64,000 bases of DNA, from NCBI GenBank assembly GCA_030765065.1, contig CM060990.1, positions 12,275,501-12,339,500 on the forward strand, written 5' to 3'. Below are positions 23,560-34,858 of the stretch, piece by piece. A model generated the notes under the pieces. It was not told the DNA's origin. It worked only from the letters and a program-made list of their open reading frames with translations, and made no database searches. Source of the stretch: Deroplatys truncata (taxonomy: Eukaryota > Arthropoda > Insecta > Mantodea > Mantidae). The translations under genes and the position numbers were made by a program. Numbering within the stretch: the stretch's first letter is position 1; every line of letters begins with the position of its first letter.

Positions 23560-26370
23560 AGGTTTTAATGAAAAGATTTTACGTGCAGTCCTACTGGTAT
23601 TCAGCAATATGCGCCAAGCGGTGAACCATTCTGCCAGCAAAAAAGGAGAATCCTGAAGACGATTGCATGCCATTTTTAAGGTAGAATTTTAGTAAAATAT
23701 CAGTTTGTGATTCATGTATATAGACATATAGGCGGAGTTTATCTCTGGAAGATCACACGTGAAGATATCGAACAACAGGAAGCCCTAAATCGGTTGAAGT
23801 GTTCAGCTTCAAGTTCTACTGAACAGAGAAGTGTAGGTTGCTTGCTTTTACCAAAGAGCCGTGTTACTCTGAAGACGGGGTAGTGCTGGTTCTTGTAATG
23901 CACTTCATACCTCTGTATCGCTAATAGAGTAAGCAAGGTTTCGTATAATCACAGAAAACCTCCTGTCTTCAGAGTATCTGTATGCATGTTACTGTTGAAA
24001 CATGGACTCAAAATCAGTAAGTGATCGAAATATTTGCTGAGTCTTTTAGTTCTGCGTAAAATTTTGATTGTATATGATTACGAATGCTTTGTACAAGAAT
24101 TTGAACGTTTTCTATGTTTTGTAAGTAGATTGGTGGCATTATTAGTTTTGGCTCCTCGGGATTATCAGAGGAATCTAATATGTTAGATGTCTGAAATCTG
24201 TTTTGGATGGGAACTGTAGTAATAAATAAATTAATTGCGTTGGCATTAGTGCATTTGACGGATATCAGGCATAGCGCATATATCAGAAAATTCTGTGCCC
24301 TTCATTAAGGTAATAATTGACCGACTGCTGGAGGTAGAATCCTTATTTCCCTTCGGTAATGATAATTTTGTTTGCTCAGCAGGATGTTGTAAAGCCTGGT
24401 TTGTTGAACGATCGCCATCTTTTTACGCACTTTCGATTGTTTGTTATTTGGGTTGGCGTAGCTACTGCGCATGTTTCGTATATGAAGTTGATTCGTTACC
24501 ATTTGAAGAAAAATTGGTACTTTCAGCTTCATTTTAGGTATATTCAACTTCTGGATGTAGGCAACTGTTATTTGGCTGTTCACTGATGTGCACACTGCTA
24601 TTATAGATGGAAATTTGTGAGCTCCCAGTGTCCATGCCTACAGCAGAACTTCAGGGCCAGCGCTTTTTTATTTTACACGATATCGTGGTATTTATCAAAA
24701 AATAACTTTCAAGAACACTAACCACAACCCACAGCACGAAAGACAGTCGTAGAACAGAAGCTGCTGTATCCAAATTATTCCCTTTTCAAATGCATATGAT
24801 ATGGAAGTCATGACCTCCTAAAGCCCCAGTAAGAGCTCTGACGACACTTCTATCGGCACTGAACAAAGAAGATGGTACTTGCATAACAAATTGGATTGAG
24901 TTAATCCGTTCCTATTGGAGCAAGGGTACAGAAAAGGGCACAGAAAGGAAGAACCTAAAATCAAAAGGAACATGTATAAGCACGCTACCAACTAAGAAGC
25001 AACGTATTTACCTACAGAAGAGACAGTGCATCACACAATGTTAAATCTCAAGAGAAAGGTATCACCTGGATCAGCAGAGGCGATACAAAAGATAAAAGTA
25101 CAATTAGCTTAGATATTAACGAAATTGAGCAACATCTACATCAGTTTAGGAAGATTTTCTAGAATTTAAAAAATCTTCAATTAATGACATGCAGAAGAAA
25201 GAAACAAAAACCTTATCTTAATTGCTAAATCTTATTAGGTAATCTAAGTTTTGAATAATCTGATGATGTGTATGGGAAAGTAATTTGTAATCGTTTGGGG
25301 ATGCTTAGTCAGGAATTGTGCAAGGACATAAATACGGTTTGGAAGGGAGAATCAATTCAAAATGCTCTAAACGGATACATGGAACTTACTGACACCTCTA
25401 ACTCCAGATAACTAAGTGCTGTTTCTATGCAGATATTCGCAACTTCGGGAAAATATCACGTCATCTCGTAGTCAGTTGTCAACACTTCGCTCATCTTGTT
25501 TGTGAGCTTATTCTGGACTCTTGTCCGCTTCTTTCTATGTTTTCTTTTGGGGGGAGGACAGGAAACAATTTAGAAAAGAATTAAGAAGGGGTTTGGTTAG
25601 AGAGAAAGGAAAGTGGGAGTGGGGAAGTTTCTGTTCTGCGGTGATTCTATTTATTATTTACTTGTGGGGATATTAAATCCGGCACCGCAAACACGATACA
25701 GAGATTTGTGGGTGGTTCATATGAGATGGCCAGAGCCGAATGAGGATATAGGGTTTCGCTGGCATGGTCAGCGGCCTTGCATCAGCGTACCGCACTTATG
25801 GCGAATTTGGACATTGACTGTGGAGAAGTTAGCTCTCTTCGTCGGGTTCAAGAATCTCTTCCAAGTGATTGACCATGTTGTTAGTGGAAGTGCTGGAATC
25901 ATTAATGTACTCACAGATCTTCTGCAGCTTCGTCTTAACAAATCGGTGCAGTTCGTATGTGACTATGTGGTGGCGTTAATATCTCCTACGGCGCGGTGTA
26001 GTGCGTTTTCTCACGTCGCAATGCGAGCACAGAGGGTTTGTAGTGTGGGCAGTGTGGTCTGGAGTTCCTTGATGCATGCGATGAGGTTGTTGATGTTATG
26101 TAGGAGTGTGCGGCAGTTGTGCGCTGGGGTGTGCTTGCGGGCGGAGCCCTGGTGGATTGCCGTCGATGGACTGTGTTGGTTGTAGTCGGAAGCTGCGGCT
26201 ATTTTCGGGGCTTCCTTGGACACGCCACCAGGTTGGGCATCTCTGTTCTTACCGATGAATTAACTGCCTCCTCAGGTAGCCGTTATGATGCTAACTTGGA
26301 GGTTATCATACAGAAATGGCGTACTTCGGTCTCGACTGATAGTGGATAGCGATTCCAAGGCCAATTATTA
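23560..26370. other. unassigned region, no supported gene
   Basis: About 2.8 kb. A plus-strand open frame of 190 codons (25613-26185) and an overlapping minus-strand frame (26011-26223) show no domain I recognise; the minus frame has a hydrophilic N-terminus and helix-like TLLHNINNLIACIKELQTTL, loosely like retrotransposon ORF1 proteins, but this is not enough for a call. A 12-bp inverted pair, TACTCTGAAGAC at about 23865 and GTCTTCAGAGTA at about 23964, is also present. Confidence 0.35.
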
Positions 26371-26375
26371 TTTGA

Positions 26376-26377
<2 letters not shown>

Positions 26378-26426
<49 letters not shown>
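26378..26426. repeat. (AT)n microsatellite
   Basis: Uninterrupted run of about 24 AT dinucleotides. Confidence 0.98.
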
Positions 26427-26427
<1 letters not shown>

Positions 26428-26749
26428 CACGAGGAAAGCCAAAACAATTAGATTTCCTAACGAGTAATTTCCAGGTTTGGGACGAGGATGAATTTCTAAT
26501 CGATATAACATTGTTGAAAGTTGCACTGGTTCCTTTAACTTGTATTACATTTCTGCTACATGATGCCTCCAACATATTTAAGACATAATTTGCATATAGC
26601 TTTATGTTTGCTTAAATCCAATGTGACTGACATAAACTCGATACTCGTGCGTCTAACCGATTTTGCAAGTAACCTTATATTCCAAAATGTCCTATTTTCC
26701 TTCTAGGACTAGGACTACCTCGGAGGGGGACCTAGCAGCTCGACCTACA

Positions 26750-27203
26750 AGATCTTTTGTGCCTGAAGCCCCTTAGAGTGCCCCCTGGAGGGAGGGGTGA
26801 GGTGAGAGAAGACAGAGGGCGGCCGGACCAAAAGGCACGTCAGGACAGAGGTCAGGGTCCCTACCTTTTACAGATTGAAAGTCGCCGTATGGCAGTTGGT
26901 GCAACCGGTTCCTACATTCCGGGGAACAAAGTGTTGCATAGAGGACCCTTTTCCCCTGCCGTGCAACACTTTCAACCCTGAAACAGACCAAGCAGGTGAA
27001 AGGTGAAGCGAAATGAGAATGGAGGTGAAATGGAGGCACAGAAAATTCGTAGGGTGTAATGAACCTTCCCAGCATTCGCCTAGCGACCCGGGGAAACTCC
27101 GAAAAACACCATGGGTCAGAAAGGTCTGCCGCGGGAATCGAACCGATAAGCTCCCGAATGCAGGCCACAGACGTTGCCACCGGAGCCATCCCGCTCGGTA
27201 TTT
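26750..27203 (-). mobile_element. near full-length tRNA-headed SINE, about 450 bp
   Basis: On the minus strand: head ACCGAGCGGGATGGCTCCGG, the same first bases as the plus-strand copy at 4953, B box GGTTCGATTCCC at 27133-27144, core GGTCGCTAGGCGAATGCTGG at about 27069-27088, a GA-rich pre-body, then a body that pairs with 6330-6622, ending in a CCGCCCTCTGTC region near 26815 and a C/T-rich tail. It is the most complete copy and defines the family order: tRNA head, core, body, tail. Open frames of 125-138 codons across it are incidental. Confidence 0.88.
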
Positions 27204-27254
27204 TTCTGCTAACCTATAGGAAACCGAAAGCAAAAACCCATACAAGTTAATACC

Positions 27255-28670
27255 CCGAAATCACCCAACATGGATATATTAACAACGAAATGCTAATTAG
27301 CATAGGGGGTTTTCCCTACATCACTCCCTTTGTAGCGATGCCGAAGTGAATGCTCAACTCATAGGAATACGCTTCTCGGAGAGGAATCAGCAAATTGGGA
27401 ACGAAAACTGCATTTTCCATCACACTTATGGCGTGTAATAATTTGTAGCAGAATCACAACCTCTTCCTCAGTTTATGGTCTTTTTTAACTCAACACACTT
27501 GTCGAAATGGTTTCTTAAATGTAACCGTCACAAGTTTCAAGGTAGTGGAGTAAGCGCTACAGCTAATTCCTTCGTGCATCGAACACCTGGCAGAAATAAA
27601 ATGAGTACGACACTTGTACATCACGTAAACCATTTCATTCCTGCACTAATCGGTTTCGAGTGATAGCAACACTAATGCGTGTTAACGTATATTAGAATCC
27701 AGCATTCTCCACTACCAGCGCGTTCCTACATTATATGCATAAACCTGAATTATATTGAGAGTGAAATCCCGCATGACCCAATGCTCCGAAATGCCCTAAC
27801 CTATTTTTAAACTACGCTACACGTATAGCTATCCTATTTTACACTACCTATAAGAACTATATTGACGGTAAATGATTCTTTTTCAAACATACCGAAACGC
27901 ACTTAACCCATTCGAATGCGAAACTAACTGCATAGGAAAGTGCCGCTACCCAGCCTATTCAAATCATGTTAACAACGAGCATGCTTTATTACGTTCCAGC
28001 ATTCGATACGATCCACATTAATCACGAAATTCCTCAAACTAATTTATTACGAACTTTAGATTTTATTACATAGAGAAATCAGACGGCGAGCTCAAAAAAA
28101 TTACAGCAGAAAGTTTATTTTAAAGATCTAACGTTACAAGTTTTCGCCTAGGTGGCGTAAAACCACGCATGAAAATGTTGCCAACCGTGTCAAATTATTA
28201 ACAAACTCTAGGTTAACTACCCTATAGTTTCCTTGCGTTCGTAATACGGAGCACTCCGTTTAACCAACAGGTAGCAATAACTACAAGTTAGAAAACCTGA
28301 GCTTTTAACCGGAGATCGTAATATAAGTCCGTAGCCAATTTTCTGATTGTGTTTCTATTAGCCGAATGTATTCCCTTCTAAACCATTGTTTAGCGTTATA
28401 TTTAGATTAAAAAGATGACAGTTCACTAGAGGGCGCGACATTTCTTTTGAAGTGAACCTTGGCAAATCTTTAATTCCCTAATGCACAGGAAACAGAATTC
28501 ACGCGTTACACGTGTAGATAGAGAAAATAATACTTTCCTTATTTGCTTGCTTGCCATTACATAATCCATCAGCTAATTGTGATAAACAAGCTTTATATAA
28601 CTCATGAGAAATCCCCTTTCAGTCTCACCCCCGGCAGCTGTCATTTACATGCAGTTGTAATGTGGCGCAA
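27255..28670. other. unassigned region
   Basis: AT-rich, no tandem structure or recognisable protein. Nothing supported. Confidence 0.35.
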
Positions 28671-28674
28671 TATG

Positions 28675-28985
28675 TCAATAAACGAGAAACAGAGTTACGC
28701 CACCGCGGTAATGTGCGAGGCTCCATTCGGGAGGTACTGCATTCGATTTTTGGGGCCGGACACTCTGAAATGGGGTTTTTCGTAGCTTTCCTTGGTTGGC
28801 TAGGGGTGACTTCTCTTGTATCACGAATTCCCTTGCCCTCATTTCTTAGCATTTCGCTTGCTCTATCAGGTTTCAGGTATTCTTAGTGGCCGTGCAGTGA
28901 CGGTCGGTGTCGGACAGATGACCCAGATGCTTGCTCGTTGGAAAGTTTTCTAGCCCCTGCCTGATGGCAGCCTTCTCTAAGCAGC
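28675..28985 (+). mobile_element. degraded tRNA-headed SINE
   Basis: Degenerate head (ACGCCACCGCGGTAATGTGC) and B-box region (GCATTCGATTTTTGG at about 28739), core-like GTTGGCTAGGGGTGACTTCT, then the well-kept body GTGACGGTCGGTGTCGGACA and GATGACCCAGATGCTTGCTC shared with 21335-21645 and, inverted, with 19545-19885. This copy links the tRNA head to the body pieces found alone elsewhere. Confidence 0.75.
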
Positions 28986-28989
28986 CCGC

Positions 28990-30515
28990 AGGTGTTAGGA
29001 TCTCTGCGCGCTATTGTCGTCCGGCTGCTTGCGAATTATAGCCTGCTGCGGTTGGGTCAGGGTGTGAGGTGTCCCCTCTGTTCGCTAGCCATTCAAAGCT
29101 ACAACATGAGGTATATATGGCTCTTCTTGAGTTTTTACTAGAATGTATAAATCTGCAGCTACAAATTACTGAAGTGATAAAAGTAGTAATATGTTAAAAA
29201 AATTGCTTGCATATCCGACCAGAAAAATATTATTTAATTGTTTTTCTTCTAAAGAAGAGGTTCTTGGGAATTGTTCTGATTTTATCCTCCAGACACAGAT
29301 GTATCCTCGAAACAGATTCTATTACGCAATAATTAAAAAATAAAGAAAATCTCCTATTTCTAGAAACTTTGGAACAGTTCTTCGGTAAATGTGTCAGTCC
29401 GAACCAGACATATTTGGAAGCAAAGCAATGCGTTACTAGCAGCAAACGATATCTCTTCAGAATGAAGTTCCAGTATTAAAAAATGCATGTTTCTTCAAGT
29501 TAGCGCAGAAGAAGATTCATTTCGAAAACTTGTACCGGGAGGAAATTTTGCCAGCTTGATAAAATACATAACCCTGTTTCGGCTCTAGTACCTGTGTGGT
29601 TGATGGGCTGAATATTTAGTAATCGTTGATCGGTTCAAGGTGCCTGGTGTACCTCAAGATAGAAACAGAACGTGCAATTCTCCTGCAGGTGATCAATCCC
29701 TTCTGACAAGATAAGAAATGTGACAGAAAAGGGGTATTTAGGGGATATTGAACAATGAGATATATTGTAAATAATGAGAGTTTAGAAGTTACGCAAATAG
29801 ATTAGGAATTCATTTACTATTCTTCATTAGCCCTCAAGCGTTAGACATTCATTACTCTGGGCTTCAACCATATGGCGCAATCTGTACTTCCAGCATCCAA
29901 CCCTCATCAAACGTATAAACTGCTCTCCCACAAAGCAGGTTCTTGTTACCTCCACAATTTATCAATAATCTGAATTTCAAATTGTGCATTTGTGTTAGTA
30001 CGATAAACTCAGGAATGCCCATATTCAACTGTGAGCTATCCTCAGTGGAATTTCCTCCCAGAACGACTGACGACAGGAGTTTCCCTTTGTATGAAAGCAG
30101 CAAAATCGTCACTTCCTTTCACAACCCCGAGTCCTTTCGGCTTAATTACCTGATGATGGTTGGACGTCAGGACTTGTCACGCGGCAGCCGCGCCTACTGA
30201 TTTATGATTCATCATTTTGTTGCTTCTATATAATTTCCGGTACAGACTCATAACAACAATCGAAATTTATTTTACTCTTTTGGTAATAATTTGCAAAGAT
30301 AAGTGTCGCCTAAAGCTTCAGTATTTACATGGACATCTGTTGATTACCGCAAAACTGATCCCAATACAAGGAATGTAAGACAATACTGGAGCAGAGATTG
30401 TGTCGGTAATTGGGTGCTGGATAACGAACAAATTGTATCATAGCTAAACCAGCAGACAGTGTAACAGAAATAAGTGGACGGGTTTGCAGTTGTGGAAGTG
30501 TATTCTATGGCATAT
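28990..30515. other. unassigned region
   Basis: No gene or repeat recognised. Opposite-strand open frames at 29864-30200 have no recognisable domain. Confidence 0.35.
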
Positions 30516-30522
30516 TATACAC

Positions 30523-30768
30523 GATCATCCATATATCGTGTCCGCGGTTGAGGAGCGGTCGCGCTCGGCCTTTAAGCTCTCGCTTCCCGCTTCTCGTCTG
30601 CCGATTAATACGGTAACAAATGAGAACACCAGTTGCTGCTGAAACACACTATGTTGCGAGACCTTGAGTAATCCAGTTATCGCCACAGACCGCTCTCTTC
30701 CTCCCAGTCCCTGTTGCCGAGCGGAACCCCGTCTCAGCTGCGGAGACACGATATATTATGGATGATCC
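30523..30768. mobile_element. small terminal-inverted-repeat element (MITE-like), about 246 bp
   Basis: GATCATCCATATATCGTGTC at 30523-30542 is mirrored by CACGATATATTATGGATGATC at 30748-30768; the right arm read inverted has two extra bases (AA) after CCAT. The match continues inward into CCGCGG versus CTCCGCAG. The interior is GC-rich (GAGCGGTCGCGCTCGGCC) and non-coding, unlike its AT-rich surroundings, which fits insertion of a foreign short element. Flanking target duplication is unclear, so the superfamily cannot be assigned. Confidence 0.7.
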
Positions 30769-30827
30769 AGTATATTTTCTTACGTGTACTTGCGGTATGA
30801 TGTTCAAAAGCAACTTGGAACATAAAA

Positions 30828-30888
30828 TTATTTTATTATTATTGTTGTTATTATTATTATCATTATTATTATTATAATTATTATTTTC
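30828..30888. repeat. imperfect (TTA)n microsatellite
   Basis: TTATTATT-type trinucleotide run with a few interruptions. Confidence 0.9.
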
Positions 30889-30894
30889 TCTGGC

Positions 30895-32145
30895 TACATT
30901 GGAGAGATGAGGCTTGGAAGATTTTGAACATTCTACAGCTGACGAAGTCTTTTAAAGTAAATCCCCAAGTTTTGCAGTCTTAAAAAGGTAATAACAAGGC
31001 CTGTAAAGTTTTGTATGCTACCCTCCAAAGCCAAAAAAGGCATTTGTTTATTTATTTTTAAATAGTTGTTAGCTCTCAGCCTAAGTGAAGTGGAGGCCTT
31101 GCTGAGGAAAGTTAAAGTAGTTTGCATGTAAGCGCGGTTTAGTAACTCACAGAACCTGCTAAAGTGCAAAATAACATTAGTCTGCGTGCAGTTCGTTGTT
31201 TAGAAACAATGAGGGTTTCTGAATCAGAATTTCGTGCTGATTAAAAAAAACGAAACCCGTTTTCCTGTACCACGTCATAGTTTTTCACAATTCAAAATGT
31301 TGTTTTTAATATTTTTCATAATATAGTAAACCACAACTTTCTCTGTGGATAACTTTGTTTAAACCTTATTTTCAGAGCACGACAGTTAGCGATTTCAACG
31401 TTACTACTTAAAATATGAAATAACTGCTTTCTTCTGTATGGAATAAAGCCTTGTATTGCCATATCCGCCCTTTTAGCAGCTTAAAATATTTTTGTGTTAG
31501 ACGCCTGTTATATTCTTAAGTATCCTCATCTGTCTGCAGTCTCATCTATAAACAAGGAAATATTTACCCTTTTAGATGCCTGCCATTGAAACAGGCCACG
31601 AGGGAGCTAAACGACAGGATCGTGTATACTTGGTCTTCTGTGGTTCATTGTAGTCTTAAAGAAAGCGTATCCGGCAGTTGTAACTTTTTCGGAAGAGTAC
31701 ACACCAATTGTGATATTTCACAGAAATGTCGAAACGTGGCTGTGTAAACGATCCAAATTTGTTTTGTTACACATGTGAGTCATATATCTTAGTAAAACAG
31801 AGACAGAACGGGACACTTATTTTGAGTACCTTGGCATTTAGCTAGGAGTTCAGCAGAAATCATGGTGTCCTCATTAAGTGCGTCGTAGTTGTGTAGAAGG
31901 GTTGAGGGTTGGAAAATTGGAAGCAGGAAGTCGTTCTCTTTTGGTATCCCTATGATATGTTTTTGTACGTTAAGATAACTGGACATTTGCAAAAAGTAAG
32001 AAAGATATGGTGTATCCTAATATTCCTTCTGCCACGGACCAGTGACCACTCAATCAAATATGATGCCATGTACACTGAAACTGAATCTCCAGAAGATGAT
32101 ACCTGTGAATCAGAAGGTTGTGGTGATAAATATTTAATTTCATGA
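30895..32145. other. unassigned region upstream of the decayed protein copy
   Basis: AT-rich. The last part, with an open frame from 31909 ending KYDAMYTETESPEDDTCESE, may be the 5' part of the pseudogene that follows, but I cannot confirm that. Confidence 0.35.
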
Positions 32146-32149
32146 TACA

Positions 32150-33010
32150 GGTATCGTGAGAAGGAACTTGTATAGGTATCTTCCCGAGAAATCTCTGCCG
32201 TCTTTAAAAGTTGATGACATAAACTATAATTCCAAAGAATGGACGTTGTTTATAGATTCATCTCAGAAAACACTTAAAGGCGCTTTGCTTCATAATGGAA
32301 ATGTCCATCCTTTCATTTCCCCATGACCCAACCTGTTATTTCAAGTACACATGAAAGCTTAAGCCTTTAGGTTGAAAACTGCAGGATGAAAACCATGAGT
32401 AATCTGTCTGTGGAGACTTCAGGATTACTGAACTCTCGTATTACTAGGTCAGCAGAGTTAGGTCAGAACACTGGGGAAGGGAACAGTGAGCCTTTAATGC
32501 ATTCCTCAAAAGTGTTGTTGCCACCTCTATATGTAAAATTAGGTTTAATGAAACAGCTTGTGAAAGCTCTAGATAAAGAGAGCGAGTGCTTTTAATATAT
32601 TCGTGTTAAACGTCTCTTAATAATCCATGAAAACAATCAAGGTTGGTATATTTATCGGCCCACAAATTCAAATTCAATGGTCGACAGGCAGTTCGACTAA
32701 AGGATCCGATCCCTGAACTGAGTTAAAAAATGTTGCTTTTAATTTCCTTGGAAATAGAAAGGACCCAAATCATGTTAACATAGTGAAAGTGATATTAGAA
32801 AGTTTTAAAAAGATCGTTCATAATGTAAGCACCAAAGTACATTTTCTTCACTCCCATTTATATTATTTTCCTCATAGTCTAGAAGATTTTACTGAGCAAC
32901 AAGGTGAAAAATATTGAAATGAGTAGCAAGAGAAGTGGAGTGTTAACATGGTAGCTGACTTTTGCTGGATATTAAAAAGGTTCTGCTCTTAACAGCAACG
33001 GAGATCAAAA
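32150..33010 (+). pseudogene. decayed copy of a dispersed arthropod hypothetical protein (likely transposon-associated)
   Basis: Translated fragments in changing plus frames follow the order of an uncharacterised protein family that I recall as occurring in many copies in arthropod genomes. SKEWTLFIDSSQKTLKGALL with HNGNVHPF lies at about 32235-32315, GDFRIT and LVLLGQQS at about 32407-32445, SKVLLPPLYVKLGLMKQLVK then ALDKESECF at about 32505-32595, FIGPQIQIQW near 32655, NFLGNRKDPNHVNIVKVILE near 32738, KVHFLHSHLYYFPHSLEDFT near 32835, and WSVNMVADFCWILKR near 32940. Several stops and frameshifts interrupt it, and the segment between 32350 and 32500 is shorter than expected. The family's biochemical role is unknown to me. 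It is clearly non-functional here. Confidence 0.75.
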
Positions 33011-33014
33011 GGAA

Positions 33015-34790
33015 CCAAATTTGAAGTGCAGTATTGAGGTAACGTTATAAAAGTGATTGTTAGTAGCTAATATCAAACTGTAGCACAGGTTTTCTCAAAG
33101 TCTTGAAGAAAATAATTTTCTGGACATTTCACAAAGCTATAACTTCATTTTTGGGTAGTAAATGATTGTCATTTTAATCATATCTTTATGTTTTGTATGA
33201 AAACCTGATGTGTAGGGGAAAATGTGAGATTATTTCGAACTCAGCACAAAAAGCAAAACGTAATAAAAGATTAAGATATGTCCTTTTGGATTAGGAAAGT
33301 GTAAGGGTCATCGCTTTAAACAAGTTATGTTGTTGATCAGAATACCGTTTATCCTTTAATTTGGTGAACGGGAATAACTGGAATCGATGTTGTTAATTGC
33401 AATTTTCTCGAATGCCCAAATTGCTTCACTATATACGCAAGTTTATGGAGGCATCCACGTATTCTGTCTCTTTTACCTTCTGTTCGATGACGGTCTTTAC
33501 CGCGTTTCATACCGACGCCAGGTTTCTTGATTTCTGCTTATCGTAGGCTCCCTTAAAATTGTGCTAATAAATGGCGTGCATCGCTTTGGCAATGATGCAC
33601 AGCATATGGGGGTTCAAGTGGGGTTATTTGGGACCTAGCGTTCTCTATTTCGGTCCTAATATCTGTTAAAACCAAAGGTTCGCTTAATGCTTGTGACCTT
33701 TCCATCCTGGGAACAACTTGTGGTGCAACAGGAAGGTATTCCCTTGATTGCATGTTTTTGTTTTCAAATAATACCTATTACTTAACTGGTATCTTATATA
33801 ATCATCTGAATTGTAAGGATATACCGGGAATCGAACCTTTTCATCGGAGCAAAACATGCACACGAATTCATCACTTCAATGAACCGTGGACTACCTCAAC
33901 GAATCTGCTTACTAGGAACCGTCGCCTTAGACAGGATGCAAGACATCAACCACCAAAAAATGCTGGTACATAACCGAACAAACCTCTAATATCGTGGTTT
34001 TGAAAACTTCTATTATATTTCTGAGGCTAATACTTCTGGAAACGATTGCAGACTTAGATCCGACACGTGGAATGGAACGTGTTCGTTCATACCTGAGTGC
34101 CCTCGACACGAGATCGTCACCTTGACCTGCAACAGTTACGTAACAAGATAAGGTTAAATATCGAAAACAGAATGTGAATAATCTGTTTAGAATACTATCA
34201 AATCAAGAATGTTTACCAGACGGCACACTTCCCGCAATCGAAGATTCTTGCTATTCCTGAAAGGTAGCTGAATAAGTGTTGAAGCCCTTTAGGGTTCAAA
34301 CCAGGTAGTGATTTATCATCACCATCATCGTCGTCGAGGACGTTGTAATTATTCATCCTTTAAAATGTTATTACATTTTAGTTTTATCACTCTTTTTATG
34401 TTCAAAGGTTCCTTATTTTTGGCTAATAATACTGTGCAAAGAAATAAAGCACTGTAAACGCCATATTTTAGAGATACGATTTGCATACAAAATGTGTTTG
34501 TAGAAAAAATATACTTGTCTCTGGGCAGGAGTTTGTGTGTGTGGGCGCGCATATGGTATAAAATATTTCTATGCCAAACACAATAACCCTGAACTAATAC
34601 CTGTAAATGCATTTTCTTTCCCATAAGCTCATATCTAATCGTCGATATATCGACAGCTTTATTGGACATTCGAGTTAGCAATCTATATATGCCGATATTT
34701 ATCTTGATTAACATTAAGTGAAACGAAATTCACACTTTGCTATGAACAATCTATTCAGCAGAGTGCTACGCCATCCATTACCATAACTCC
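33015..34790. other. unassigned region
   Basis: AT-rich. A 66-codon minus-strand frame at 33553-33753 and a 121-codon frame at 34349-34714 have no recognised domain. No gene supported. Confidence 0.35.
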
Positions 34791-34794
34791 TAGC

Positions 34795-34812
34795 AGTAGT
34801 GGTAGCAGTAGC

Positions 34813-34858
<46 letters not shown>

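Noticed and set aside
25613-26185. A 190-codon plus-strand open frame with a hydrophilic minus-strand counterpart
   Set aside because: No motif of known families and no zinc knuckle. A retrotransposon ORF1 origin for the minus-strand frame is possible but unsupported.
33825-33845. A B-box-like GGTTCGATTCCCGG on the minus strand suggesting a tRNA
   Set aside because: The T-arm stem does not pair, and no A box or acceptor stem fits at the right distance.
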